Positions 1 to 11,737 of a stretch of DNA of 64,000 nucleotides are shown piece by piece. Source of the DNA: Chiua virens (Eukaryota > Basidiomycota > Agaricomycetes > Boletales > Boletaceae); assembly GCA_019787685.1 (NCBI GenBank), contig JAHNUO010000006.1, positions 496,001 through 560,000 of the forward strand, read 5' to 3'. Below the pieces are notes generated by a model that made no database searches, was not told where the DNA came from, and worked only from the letters and a program-made list of their open reading frames with translations. The translations under genes were made by a program, and so were the position numbers. Position 1 is the stretch's first letter, and each line of letters opens with the position of its first letter.

Positions 1-679
1 AACGTCGTGCATTGCCAACTCATCTCCTCGGGGGTAAGTCGCGTCTCTCCCTCGCCAAAATTTAACTTCATCTGTTCATTATCATTATCAGATCCGCGAT
101 TACCATGCTTTGATCGACCACATAGCTCATGTCCTCCGTCCGGGCGGTCTCATAGACGTGACCGAATTTCCTTTCAATTTTTCAGGGGCGGAAAAAGTAC
201 CAATTGTCCCACCTGCCGGATCCTTCCACCCTCCGTGGGTACCTCTTTGGATGTCTTACGCACAACGCGCAGTCAGGGAACGCGGCGGTGATGCAGATGC
301 GTCGACCCACCTCCATGAATGGATATCCAACCACCCAGCCTTTGAGGACGTGGTATATCGGGAGTTCTGGATACCGTTGTCTCCCTGGCTGCGTGGAAAT
401 GACCCACACTCTAAATTTTGGAACGAGATCGGGACGACCATGAGGGACGACCTCCAGGCGAGTACAGCGGAGCAATTGATCTATTTTATTTTGTTTTGTT
501 TTATTTATTATTTTTGCTTGCAGGCATTCATGAAATCTGGGCGGCCTCTCTTACTGGGTCATGGCCTATCGGCGGAGTTTGTTGACGCCATCGAACGGAA
601 TGCATGTGCAGAGCTCGACACGGCAGAAACTCCGGTTTACGTCCTGATACAAAATGTTTACGCCCGCAAGAGGCAATGA
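1..679 (+). CDS. SAM-dependent methyltransferase, 3' part only
   Basis: The window opens inside this gene, so the N-terminal SAM-binding motif I is missing. The visible protein has the motif HVLRPGGLIDVTEF, the post-motif strand of class I (Rossmann) methyltransferases, preceded by an IRDYHALIDHIAH helix typical of the fungal LaeA-like/TAM group. Two introns are visible: 34-91 (GT-AG, phase 0) and 458-523, which starts GCGAGT and ends CAG, a GC-AG intron of 66 nt. The last exon ends LIQNVYARKRQ and a TGA at 677-679. Family membership is clear; the substrate (secondary metabolite, lipid or protein) cannot be told from this fragment. The gene is followed by almost 2 kb without supported coding sequence. 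Confidence 0.8.
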
Positions 680-2611
680 CCATTCCTCCCTTCGAAATGA
701 TGCGGTGTTTTTTTTTCTTCCAGCTTGGGGTTATACTACATCTAGCGTACACTGTATTGTGCCCAGAATATATTGTATGATTTTACTATGCTTGCTACGT
801 GCATGTGAATTTTTTGTGCACGATTCAGAAGTGATTGTCGGGAAAACGGTACGGCAGTCTGGCAAGCTGCCGTTAGTAGGTCGTGCCAGCGCGCAACACC
901 TCCGAGTCGGTGTTACTCTGCGCTATGATCCTGACCGTTGGTTTTGATGCAAGCGAACCTGGAGCAGGGCTCCGGTTAGAACTTCATGAGGGCAACAGTT
1001 GATCATATCTAACCGTGACACCAATAATGCGACTCATCGACAAGGGCGCATCACCTTCTTGACTGCCTTATTACTTCCCATGATTCCTTTGCCGGCTCGT
1101 CGAGGAAATACTTCTCGAAGAGTTAACATGCAGGAACAACGACTGTGGAATTCGCCGGTATCTAAAGAGGCATCCGTTCTGGAACAGGGATTAAATAATT
1201 GGACCGCCCAAACCTTGTGGGCATTCCCGGTTGGCGCTGCAAGCATCCTAGAAGCATCGCCATGTTTGGAAAATTGAAAGGGGTGGAAAGGGCGCGTGGT
1301 ATGTAAGGTATGACGACAATGTAGTGAGCTGGTGTCACAGGGCGGTAAGCGAGCGTGGCGAGAGCGATCATTGAATTCAATGGCCGCGGTCGCGAGGCAA
1401 GTTTACCGTCAACCTAAACTTGTCGGGTTGGTGGGGTGATCAACACAACATCGTAGGGTTAATGGGCCTCACGGCAAAAGGAACTGGACATGAGAAAAAA
1501 ATTGCGAACCTGAGGCTCATGTATCGAGGTCGGCTAGCATCAAGGACAAGATAGCAAGAGGCATAGAAATTAGATGGGGAAAGGGAACACCATTCTCCGG
1601 TTCGCGGACGAGCGAGGAATATGCCATACACATACTGCATGGTTCACTAGAAGATTATGTATATGTTTGTCCCGCGTGTTATTCGCTACGCCACAAAACC
1701 GTGTTGACTTGGACTCACCTAATCGGACAAGCACTTATGTCCACCCAAATCTTAAATTTCTACAAGACATACTGGGTATGCCCTGGGACCTGGATGGCTT
1801 ATCATATCAACGAAATCAGTTTGACAGCCTCTACATGAGTCTCACCTTGGAGATTAGACCATTGGTGGCCGTTGAAAGGAAGAGAAAAATCCTTTGGGGA
1901 TTCAGACCCTAATGAAACTTTAAAAAAGAAGAAATATTGCCACGTATTCGTGGGCGTGTCAACCTGGCTGAGGGTAGCGGCTGGATTCACCCAGTTCTCG
2001 GCCGCACTCATCGCGACTCGTTGACATCATCCTGGAGTTGGTGGATGACGGGTATTGTGGTGAGGACAGATCCTGATCGGATTGTTGACGGACACCATTC
2101 CTGACCGATTTACAGAAAATAAACGTCGAAAGCAGCGGTAGAATCCTTCACTGAGCCCGAATGGAACCTGTGTATCTGTGCATGAGGCCGTTGAACGACG
2201 AGGATACAAAGTATCTGAAATACCGTGAGTACCGTCCTACGCGTTTAGAGCAACTTGAAAGTACACCTGACGGCTGGTGGCACCAGCGGACCGTTGGAGC
2301 AGAGATCGATTAATTAAATAATAATCGAAGGTTTGGATCAAGCGCCAAGTACCGACCTAATTCGCTACCGCAGTTAGAAAATGGAATGGGATGGGCCAGT
2401 TGCTGAGCCGTCTTGAATTAGACAAAATGCATGTATATCGACCGTCCGCCCATCCTATTCACCATGTCTTTGGAAGGCGCTTGATCAAGAGGCGACGATC
2501 TGTGTGTGGTAAGAATTCAATTTGGTACTTATCCAAACAATTGTCAACAAACACCTTGACCACGTCGAGCCCAGTGTCGCGGGCGAGTTATAATATTCAC
2601 CATCGTCCGCC
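680..2611. other. Intergenic, no supported gene
   Basis: About 1.9 kb between the methyltransferase stop and the SEC21 start. Short open frames exist on both strands, but none joins to another through convincing splice sites, and none has a recognisable motif. The last few hundred bases must hold the SEC21 promoter; no clear TATA box stands out. Confidence 0.5.
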
Positions 2612-5600
2612 ATGGCCTACGCGTCCAAAAAAGAAGAGGAAACCGGCCTCAGCTCGTACTACAACAACAAAACTACAATCATCCAAGAAGCTCGCCTCTT
2701 CAATGACTCGCCCATCAGCCCGCGCAAGTGCAGAGCTCTGCTCACGAGGATCGTTTACCTCCTTTATATTGGCGAGAGTTTTAGCTCACAGGAGGCTACA
2801 ACATTGTTCTTTGGCACTACTAAGCTGTTTCAGCACAAGGACGTAAGTTGGATACAGTGTGTTGGCATTTGGAAGGTTAATGATGTATCACACAGAGCGC
2901 ATTGAGACAAATGGTCTACCTCGCGATCAAGGAACTAGCCACCTCAGCGGAGGACGTGATCATGGCTACGAGTAGCATTATGAAAGACATGCAGCCGAAC
3001 TCCGAGGTCATTTACAGACCGAATGCCATCCGTGCATTGTGCCGAATCATCGACGTGAGGAATTTACATCGTGTTGCGATGGCTGTCAACTCACTATCTC
3101 TAGCCTTCCATGACCCAAGGTGTTGAGCGTTTCTTCAAGGCCGCCATTGTCGATCGCACCCCGTCGATATCGTCCGCCGCTTTGGTGTCTTCGTACCATC
3201 TCTTTCCCAACGCGAAGGATATAGTGAAGCGATGGGTCAATGAAGCTCAGGAAGCGGTCAGTGCCAAGTCGTCACCTACTTTATTCGGCAATTCCTCCGG
3301 CGGTTACTTGAACTTTGGGTCCTCGAGCTCATCAAATAGCGGATACCAACCCGTACCATCAACCAGTTACATCACACAGTATCATGCCCTCGGCTTGCTC
3401 TACCTCATTCGTCAGCAAGATAGAATGGCAGTCACCTAAAATGATTCAGCAACTTGGTGGTGGTAAATCTGGCGCTGGCACGACGTTGAAGAACTCGATG
3501 GCCCTATGTATGCTGATTCGGTATGCTGCCAAGGTCACGGAGGAAGATCCAAAGTATGTGGTTCGTCTTGAGCGGACAGTGTTCTGGATCTCACTGTCAT
3601 CCAAGCGTGCAAAAACAGATGCTCGAACTCCTTGAAGGCTGGCTACGGCACAAGAGTGACATGGTCAACTTTGAGGCGGCCCGTGCCATCTGTGAGATGA
3701 AGCACGTAACTCCCGCACAACTCACCAAGCCCATCGCAGGTTTGTCTCCCCTCTTTTTGATGTAGTAAATTTCAACGTTTCTTGTAGTCCTACAACTCTT
3801 CCTCTCCTCGCCTAAGCCGGTCTTAAAGTTCGCTGCTACCCGTACGCTCGCTGCACTCGCTTTGACGCACCCGTCAAGCGTAGCTGCCTGTAATGTGGAC
3901 CTCGAAAATCTCATCGCGGACACCAATAGGAGTGTCGCTACGTATGCGATTACAACTCTTCTCAAGGTACCGTTTTACTGTCCGCCTGCCAGTTTGTTAC
4001 TTATAGGTGTCTAGACTGGCAATGAAGCATCTGTGGATCGTCTTATGAAGCAGATCACTGGTTTCATGTCAGAAATCAGCGACGAGTTCAAAGTCATTGT
4101 GGTCGATGCCATCCGTTCTCTTTGCCTCAAATTCCCTTCCAAGCATGTGTCCATGCTTGCTTTTCTATCAGGTGTCTTGCGCGATGAGGGTGGATACGAG
4201 TATAAGCGTGCTGTTGTGGAAGCCATATTCGACATGATCAAGTTTATTGCGGACTCCAAGGAACAAGCACTTTCACATTTGTGCGAGTTCATCGAAGATT
4301 GCGAATTTACGAAGTTATCCGTCCGTGTCCTTCATCTGCTCGGCGTCGAGGGGCCGAAGGCACCTCAACCCACAAAGTATATCCGGTATATCTATAATCG
4401 TGTTGTATTGGAAAATGCAACTGTCCGTGCTGCCGCTGTCTCAAGTCTTGCCAAATTCGGTGTTAACGCCATTGATGCTGGTTTGCGCAGCAGTGTCGGT
4501 GTTTTGCTTAGCAGGTTGGTCTTTGTGATCTTCATTTAACTATGACTTATAATATTTTAAAAGATGTCTGGATGATGTCGACGATGAGGTTCGTGACCGT
4601 GCGGCCATGTATGTAAGAGTGTTCAAGGAAAAGCAACTCGCCAACACATACGTAAAAGAAGGTATGCTCTTGCCCCTTTTATCAAACCATATTGGCCAAC
4701 GGTCATGTTGGGCAGAATCGGTATTCTCTCTTGCCGCACTAGAGTCGAAACTTGTTGCATATGTCAATGATCCCGCGGCTGCCGCTCAACCGTTTGATTC
4801 GTCCGCTATTCCAAAGGTTAGCCGTGCTCAGCTGGCAGCGGAAGCGAGCCGTAAGGGGATATCATTTTGTATGGTTATAATCAGCCTCATATGTGGTTTT
4901 TAGGTCCGAGCACGTTGGACACTATTGCTGTACCTACTAGAATCAGTGCCACACCGCCACCCCCGACCGCGGCGGAAACACAGTCCACGTATGCACAACA
5001 GTTGGCCGAAGTTGCCGAATTGGCAGATTACGGCCCAGTTCTTAATAGTAGTGCAAAACTTGCACAACTAACTGAGACAGAGACAGAATACCAAGTGACA
5101 TGCGTGAAGCATATATTTCAAGAGCATATCGTGTTTCAGGTACGTGCCAGATATGGATGACTTGTATCCAGTGCTGATTCAGGGGTAGTTTAATGTCTCG
5201 AATACCCTACCAGATACCGTACTGGAGCAGGCATCTGTCATCATGCAACCGCAAACGGAGTCGGGATTGACGGAAGACTTTATTCTCGCCATCCCAACAC
5301 TCACAGCATTGAGTTCACCAAGCATTGTTTATGTCTCGTTTACGCGGGATTCACCTGAGGAATATGTCACCGCATCGTTCCAATGCGTCCTCAAGTTTAT
5401 CAGTAAGGAGCTTGATCCTTCGACAGGAGAACCCGAAGAAGAGGGATATGAAGACGAATATCAATTAGAGGAGGTGGAGCTCACCGCCGGTGGGGACTAC
5501 ATAATACCGAGTTACTCCTCGTTCTCGTCGGAGTGGGATCGGCTGCGCTCAGGTGCGACAGCTACCGAGACATTCTCCCTCGCTGCTATGGAAAACATCA

Positions 5601-5944
5601 AAGGTGGGTCGACACGTCCCTTGACACGGTGCAAATTCTCATTGACGATCGCCGTTCATGGTATTCGTCATTCGCACGGTCACTGACTTTCTCCGACGTT
5701 CACAGCTGCCTGCGACTCCATCATCGAGATCCTTAACATGGAACCATTGGGAGGCACAGAGACACCGAGTTCCCCATCGGTCCACACGCTCCAACTGTCC
5801 GGGCTGGTCACAGGTGGTGGTGGAAAGGTGCTTGTGAGATGCCGGATGACGTTCTCGAAAGGACAAGGAGTTACCCTCGAGCTCGGAGTTCGTGCAGAAC
5901 AAGAAAGTGCATGCGCTTTGGTGGTATCCGCGATCAGCGGTTGA
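2612..5944 (+). CDS. SEC21: Coatomer subunit gamma (COPI)
   Basis: Gamma-COP of the COPI coat, which moves cargo from Golgi to ER and within the Golgi. The N-terminal half is the adaptin-like HEAT solenoid (motifs such as [61 protein letters not shown]); the C-terminal half is the appendage domain, ending ALVVSAISG. Ten introns: 2843-2895, 3055-3103, 3554-3605, 3740-3787, 3967-4014, 4515-4563, 4662-4715, 4851-4903, 5140-5188 and 5604-5705. The exons sum to 2776 nt; removing one extra T at 3437, where the frame hits TAA inside the conserved AVT-KMIQQ stretch, gives exactly 925 codons (924 aa), normal for the family. The start ATG begins [10 protein letters not shown]. The only oddity is that single-base break. 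Confidence 0.96.
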
Positions 5945-6259
5945 TGGTATATGTACTCCTCGTTCGAGATAGAAGCTGTTGGTTAGTTTGACGAGCAGAT
6001 AACACACATTCTCATGTTCGCATGATACCCCGGGCAGGTCGGTTTCCGGTGCCAGATCTTCACACAGTACAAAGCTGATCGTATGAATACCCTGAGACTT
6101 TAGCATGAGCCGTGAATAGTAAAACCGAGACACTGAAGCCGAGACAATCTTATAAACTTCACAATGCGTCCTCGCTCAACTAGTTTCGCGCACCGGCCAC
6201 CTGTCATTGATTAGGAATCAACCAGAACGTGCTCAACGTTGAGCTGGATATAACCATTC
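5945..6259. other. Intergenic spacer SEC21-PanK
   Basis: A 315-bp tandem spacer holding the SEC21 3' end and the pantothenate kinase promoter. I see no gene in it. Confidence 0.5.
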
Positions 6260-8305
6260 ATGGCGGTGACAAATCATCCATTACTGACTGCGAGTCATCG
6301 CGGAGACCCCAAACACAGGACGACAGCGGCAAGCTCAGCATCGTCGGCCATGCCAGCCCCGCCGTTGCCCACCCCCAGGGTCATCCATGTCAATACCAGA
6401 GGCGCTGTCATTCTTGCAGAGGAATCCCCCGAAGTATGTTGTCGCGTGAAATAGTTCCCCAGTGGATTGGCTCACTGACGGGTGCCTTATCAAAAAGACG
6501 CGGGACAGTAGAGGCATATACCTCCCAAACTACATCGAACCAGTCTCTCACATCGCTGTCGACGTACGCACACCTCTTCTCGTCATCCTAGTACCCACTT
6601 TGACGGTATTGTCCTAGATTGGTGGCTCCCTTGCCAAAGTAGTCTACTTTACTCGGTCGCCAGAAGAGCTGCCTTCGCCGTCCATTGCTGCCACCCAAGG
6701 AAGTCTCTCTGAGCCAAGCAGCCTCTCGACGTCGAGTGTCGGCTCGCCGTCCTCGAGCTCGGTCGCGTTACGTTCTTCACCACTGATCCTGCCGAGTTCA
6801 TCTCACACACGTAATGGCACGTTAACCCCCCTCGTGCTCGAATCTCACGCGACTGGCAACAGCAATGGGCCACCCGACGCCCTCGACACGGACCTGCTCC
6901 ACTCCACTATTTTACAGCGCACGACGCGGGTGCATCACATCCCTGGGGGCTCCATCAACTTTGAGCGCTTCCAGACGACCGATATATCAGGTCTCATCAC
7001 GTTCATTTCCGAGCTCATCAACCGGTCCGCCGTCGCGAATGGCGTCTCCATAGAGGAGATGCGTCACGGAGTCAAGATTATTGCGACCGGGGGTGGCGCG
7101 CACAAGTTTGGGGCGTTGTTTGAGGAAGAGCTGGAGGTGGAGGTGAGGCGGGAGGATGAGATGGAGTGTTTGATCGAAGGGATGAAGTTTATGGCAATGA
7201 TCCCGGAGGAGGTGTACTACTTCTCGGACGAGCTCATCTCGGAGTTCTCCCATCCGGGTGCCGCCAAGGGCGCGCCGAGCGGTGCTTCGGAACCTGCTGC
7301 TCGAGCGTCCGTCGCCCAATCCGCCCAAGTACGCGGTCACATTCGAAACTGGGGAACCTTCGGCACATTTGCCGTGTTTGCTCGTCAACATTGGGTCAGG
7401 GGTGTCGATTATCAAGGTGGATGCTGATGGTACGTTTGAGCGTGTGAGTGGTACGAGCTTGGGTGGTGGTACCCTGTGGGGTTTGCTGAGCCTGCTCACC
7501 CCTGCCCGAACGTTCGATGGTGCGTAACGGTGCTCGCTCATACATTGGTCGTCTTGCCGATGTGCCCTGCTTTTTTTCTTGTTTCGGCAGAGATGTTGGC
7601 CCTGTCAGAAAAGGGCGATAATGCAAAGGTGGATATGCTCGTGGGCGACATATACGGAACGGATTACACGAAGCTCGGTCTGAAATCGACGACGATCGCG
7701 AGTTCGTTCGGTAAAGTGTTCAAGCATACGACTGGTGAGGGGAAAGAGGAAGGTGAACGCGGGACGTTCGAAGCGGAAGACATTAGCAGGAGTCTGCTTT
7801 ATGCAGTGTCGAACAACATTGGACAAATTGCGTGCGTAACGGTTGTTCCTGGACCTTGTTGAGACTGTCTGATGTGGCTCGGCAACTAGATACATGAACG
7901 CGGAGAAGTACGGCCTGGACAGGATTTGCTTTGGAGGGTGTTTTATTCGTGGTGAGTGTGTTACGGGTGGCGTCTGTGTCTACACTCATTCCTTGCAGGG
8001 CATGCCACTACGATCACTACGCTTTCGTACGCGATACGGTTCTGGAGCAAGGGTAAAAAGCGCGCACTTTTTTTGAGACATGAAGGGTTCTTGTACGTGT
8101 TGTCGTGGTATGATAACTACCATGGCATCATACTCACATGATGCAGGGGCGCAATCGGTGCATGGATCAAGAATATTGACGCGGAAGAAACCCAAGGGGG
8201 ATCACTAGATGCCAATTTGGTATGTTGCTGCAAGGTTTCCAATGTATAGGATTCTCACACGTTTCGATACGAATGAAAAATCGCCAGAGCTACCCCACGA
8301 GGTGA
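6260..8305 (+). CDS. CAB1: Pantothenate kinase (eukaryotic type II)
   Basis: Catalyses ATP-dependent phosphorylation of pantothenate, the first committed step of CoA synthesis. Diagnostic blocks are [11 protein letters not shown] (phosphate-1/ATP loop), [91 protein letters not shown] and LRHEGFLGAIGAW. Introns: 6434-6497, 6564-6617, 7520-7590, 7832-7889, 7952-7998, 8093-8146 and probably 8220-8287 (tail SYPTR, stop 8303-8305; without it the stop is 8247-8249). A Ser/Pro-rich insert of roughly 100 residues separates the first two conserved blocks. The frame slips by +1 somewhere in 7255-7312, between FSDELI and [11 protein letters not shown]; with one base removed the coding length is 543 codons. 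The start could also be the ATG at 6350. Confidence 0.93.
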
Positions 8306-9088
8306 CCGTATGGAGACAAATTTCTCATCACCACTATAAATACCCGGTATACTCTCACTGCCATTGATGACTGCACAGACTGTTATTTATGCGTCGCATG
8401 GCCCGGCTTTGGATATTGTTTGATTGGAATCAATGTAATCGTATGTTACGTTATGTTGGCATCTGCCCTGCATTACGCATTATAGATGGTACTATGAGAC
8501 GAGTGTCTAATGAGATCTGTGTCAAAGCTGAATAATAGCGCCACAATAACTTGAGGCTATTGCAAGGGAAATGGTTACGATGGATGTCGTGTCATGGGAT
8601 TGGATCAATCTATTCATGCTGTGGGCAGCAACCGTAAGAGGAACCGTTTTAGAGCCGCCGCCGCGGATGCCAAGTATGTAGATGATCGATGATATCGATT
8701 TCGAAGTGACGAAGAAGAGAATGAAGCGGAATGGAGAAAGGAAGACGGATATGAGGATACGCCAGCTGGCAGACCATGGATATATGGCGGTGGTGTCTCG
8801 GATCGACTGCTATGAAGATAGGTACGATGATGTAATCACTATAAATCCACGTGCGACGTCCTCGAGCTCGTGAAAAAACAAACAAAATAAAGAGGACCAC
8901 ACTTGATTATGGACGTGCAGGGACGGGGGAAGGTGTAATAGTGAGTGATGAGCAGGCGTGTGAATAAGGAGACATTAGCACAGAGTTGTTTAAAAAAGGT
9001 GCCGATATGGAATATTACCAGAGCTCGATATACAGAGAGCCTTTGTCATGTCGCAAGCTTGAACTTTCCTCTTCTCCTCATCCTCACC
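8306..9088. other. Intergenic, no supported gene
   Basis: Spacer of 783 bp between PanK and the homeobox gene. A TATA-like stretch CTATAAATACC lies at about 8333-8343 and another TATAAAT near 8841, but neither leads to a convincing transcript or coding region that I can define. Confidence 0.4.
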
Positions 9089-11268
9089 ATGGACAGGCTC
9101 CATCTTCCGTCTCCGTCTCTCCCCTCAAAAAATATTCACTCTGCACACTCTCCTTCTCCATACATTGCCCATTACGATGCCGACGACGGCGGTCCCTCAA
9201 GAGACGAAAAGCCATCTCCAAGGCGGTCAGACAAGCAGTTCGACTCCGACATTCAAGACAAGTCCTCCGCTAAGAAGCCGCGTCATCGACACAGTCCTGT
9301 CCAGCTCGCCGCCCTCAACGAACTCTTCGAGCGAAGCGAGCACCCTCTTTTAGAGGAGCGCACCGACCTCGCTGAGAGGCTTGGAATGTGAGTTCCCTCT
9401 TTTGGCTATATCTGTCTGCTTATCATTTTCTGCTGTTCCTGCATTGTCAATTTGCCATCTCTCCTCGTCGCCGTAACTCAGGGAGACCAAAACTGTCAAT
9501 GCTTGGTTTCAGAACAAGCGCGCCTCAACCAAGAAGCGAAACAAGACCATTCCTATCGAGAGTACACCCCCCGCCGCATCTGATCCTGTGCCGCACAAGT
9601 CCTCTAAGCAACCACCCCAATCAAATCTGCCGTCAATAGCAAACCTACTTAATTCCGCACACCCTGTTCCTGCGGCACAGCTCCCACCACAGCCATCACG
9701 TCCTCGTTCATCCACCCGCAAATCCAGGCAAAAGGATTTGCATCTCAATGACCACATCCTTGCCGACCCCACACTCAGCACCACCTCCAGCCAGACCAGC
9801 GCACAAGAAACCGCTCTCGAGAGCACATTTTTCGCTGGCCCATCTGAACTCTTTGGACAGGATCGGTTCATATTGTCCCACCATCGTGGGCATGATCCCG
9901 AAACTGCGGCTGTGCATGTATTACATAATTCTGACTCGGACCGCGTGCTTCCTGATGCGGATAGCCGTTTCGTATCCGAGAATGATGCCCTTCCGTCCCG
10001 GAGGGGGCGTAACGAGGTAGCAAGAATGCGTACCTCCCCAGAACAGGCAGACCAACTACGCCGCTTTTTATGCGACCAATGACCACCCAACCCGAGAGCA
10101 GAGACAGGAGCTAGCAGACAGAATCGGAATGTATGTCATCTCGGGCTCATCGAGTTCTTGTTCCGGTGGCTGAAGCGCTTCTTAGGCGTTTACAAAGCGT
10201 AACCAATTGGTTCCAGAACCAGCGCAGTCAAGCAAAGAAGCACAAAGAAGATCCGTCATTTACCCCGGACGTGGCTCCACGTCAACCCTTTGGCAGTGGT
10301 GATGGTTTGACATCATCACGCCTGCATCACCCGCCTCTTCCCCCCCGATCTCACCACCCTTCTTTAATGATCCCTGAACATGATTCTCGTTCTGTCTCAT
10401 TGAGACTCTCATCTGCAGTGTCGGACGAATCTCGGTCGGTTTCTACCCCGCGGAGTAGAATGTCACTACCCCCTCCCTCATTAAGCTCTCGAATGTCTTC
10501 TCCGCGAATACGGAGAAGCATCCTGCCCTATGCTAGGGATTCCAAAGACCTTCATTTCGATGAAGGTAGGTACTACGACAATAGTAGTAAAGGTGCCAGA
10601 GTCGAGGATGGATTTTCACGTCCTCGGCGGCTCTCGTCCAGAGCCGCATCAACTTGATGCCCTGAAGAAATTACTGCACCAGACATTGACTGCCATCAAT
10701 AGAAGAACGAAGCGCGTTGGCATTGGAGATTGGCATGTGAGTTTGGTGCTTCAGGAACACTTTTCGAACGGGTCGCTGACTTTTTCTCTAGGGATATCGG
10801 CAAGGTGACAAATTGGTTCCGTAATATTCGCCAGAATGCTCGCAAACGTGGAAAGCGCCCAGGTGCTTCAACTGGAAAGTGCCAATCCCCACGAACACGA
10901 TGTTTCGTCGGGATCTTCCGTATACGACGACGACGACGCCATGGATCTCGTTTACGAGGATATCATGGATGAAGACATGGACGAACGAAGCGAAGAGGAA
11001 TACCAGGAGGCTGTTACTCCCTTCACTGACGTATCATCATCGCCACCTCCAAATAAACGGCAAAGGCCGGGTGACGATGCAATGGTGTCAATGGATGACG
11101 GTATCATCGAGTCCGTCTGCCTTCCAGGACTTTAGAAAGATTGTTGGGACCGCGCCGGTCAGTGCTCATGGCGACTACGACTTGGGAATGAACGCTGTCA
11201 CGTATTCTGGTGTCAAAATCGAGGATGCGCTTTTACTCTTGAGTTTCCATCAGCACGTTGTGCGCTAG
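9089..11268 (+). CDS. Transcription factor with three homeodomains
   Basis: Nuclear DNA-binding protein with three homeodomains in tandem, each showing the helix-3 signature: VNAWFQNKR (around 9500), SVTNWFQNQR (around 10200) and KVTNWFRNIRQNARKR (around 10810). Each domain is split by an intron just before helix 3: 9388-9481, 10131-10185 and 10737-10791. A further intron at 10566-10641 removes a stretch that would break the frame before the third domain, and 11085-11127 restores the C-terminal frame ending VKIEDALLLL...HQHVVR. An acidic segment (DDDDAMDLVYEDIMDED) follows domain three and may be an activation region. Three +1 breaks remain: an extra T in the run 10065-10069, an extra base at 10689, and one within 10862-10890. 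Removing three bases gives 618 codons. Targets are unknown; multi-homeodomain proteins are known in mushrooms. Confidence 0.85.
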
Positions 11269-11737
11269 ACGTGTAGGTGAGTCTTTGATAGCTGATATAT
11301 GATCGATCTTTATTGATACGCGGGATCAGCCCTTGATGTATTCGTTTCTATTCTGCGATCGTGTATTATCATCCACCGCCCTCCATTGTGCTTTATTCCG
11401 CCCAAGCCTGTACACCAATTTCTTTGTGCAGCCCCTGCAGCATATCCATTATTATTGATTAATTGTTCAATTCTATTTATTTCCTGTTTTCGCCTTCGAA
11501 AGCGATTTGGCTATTGCTGCATATACACACCGGTCCGCACTTAAGAGCTTTCGCTTGCATCCTTATATCACAGACAGCCTTCGAGTACAGAAACATTGTA
11601 TGTTCCGATTTCATCCAGCATATGTCACCAAGTACGTAGGTAGGTAAATCATCTTGGAAGTTAAACAATTTCTTTACAAACCTATAAAACAATACATTAT
11701 CCGATGTCCTGAAAACAATCAGATGTCCACCCAGTGC
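11269..11737. other. Convergent 3' intergenic region
   Basis: A 469-bp AT-richer stretch between the 3' ends of the homeobox gene (plus) and NTE1 (minus). It should hold both poly(A) regions; no gene is seen. Confidence 0.5.

Noticed and set aside
3425..3450. Programmed +1 frameshift site in SEC21
   Set aside because: No known shift-prone heptamer or downstream structure, and the other +1 breaks share no context; sequence error is simpler.
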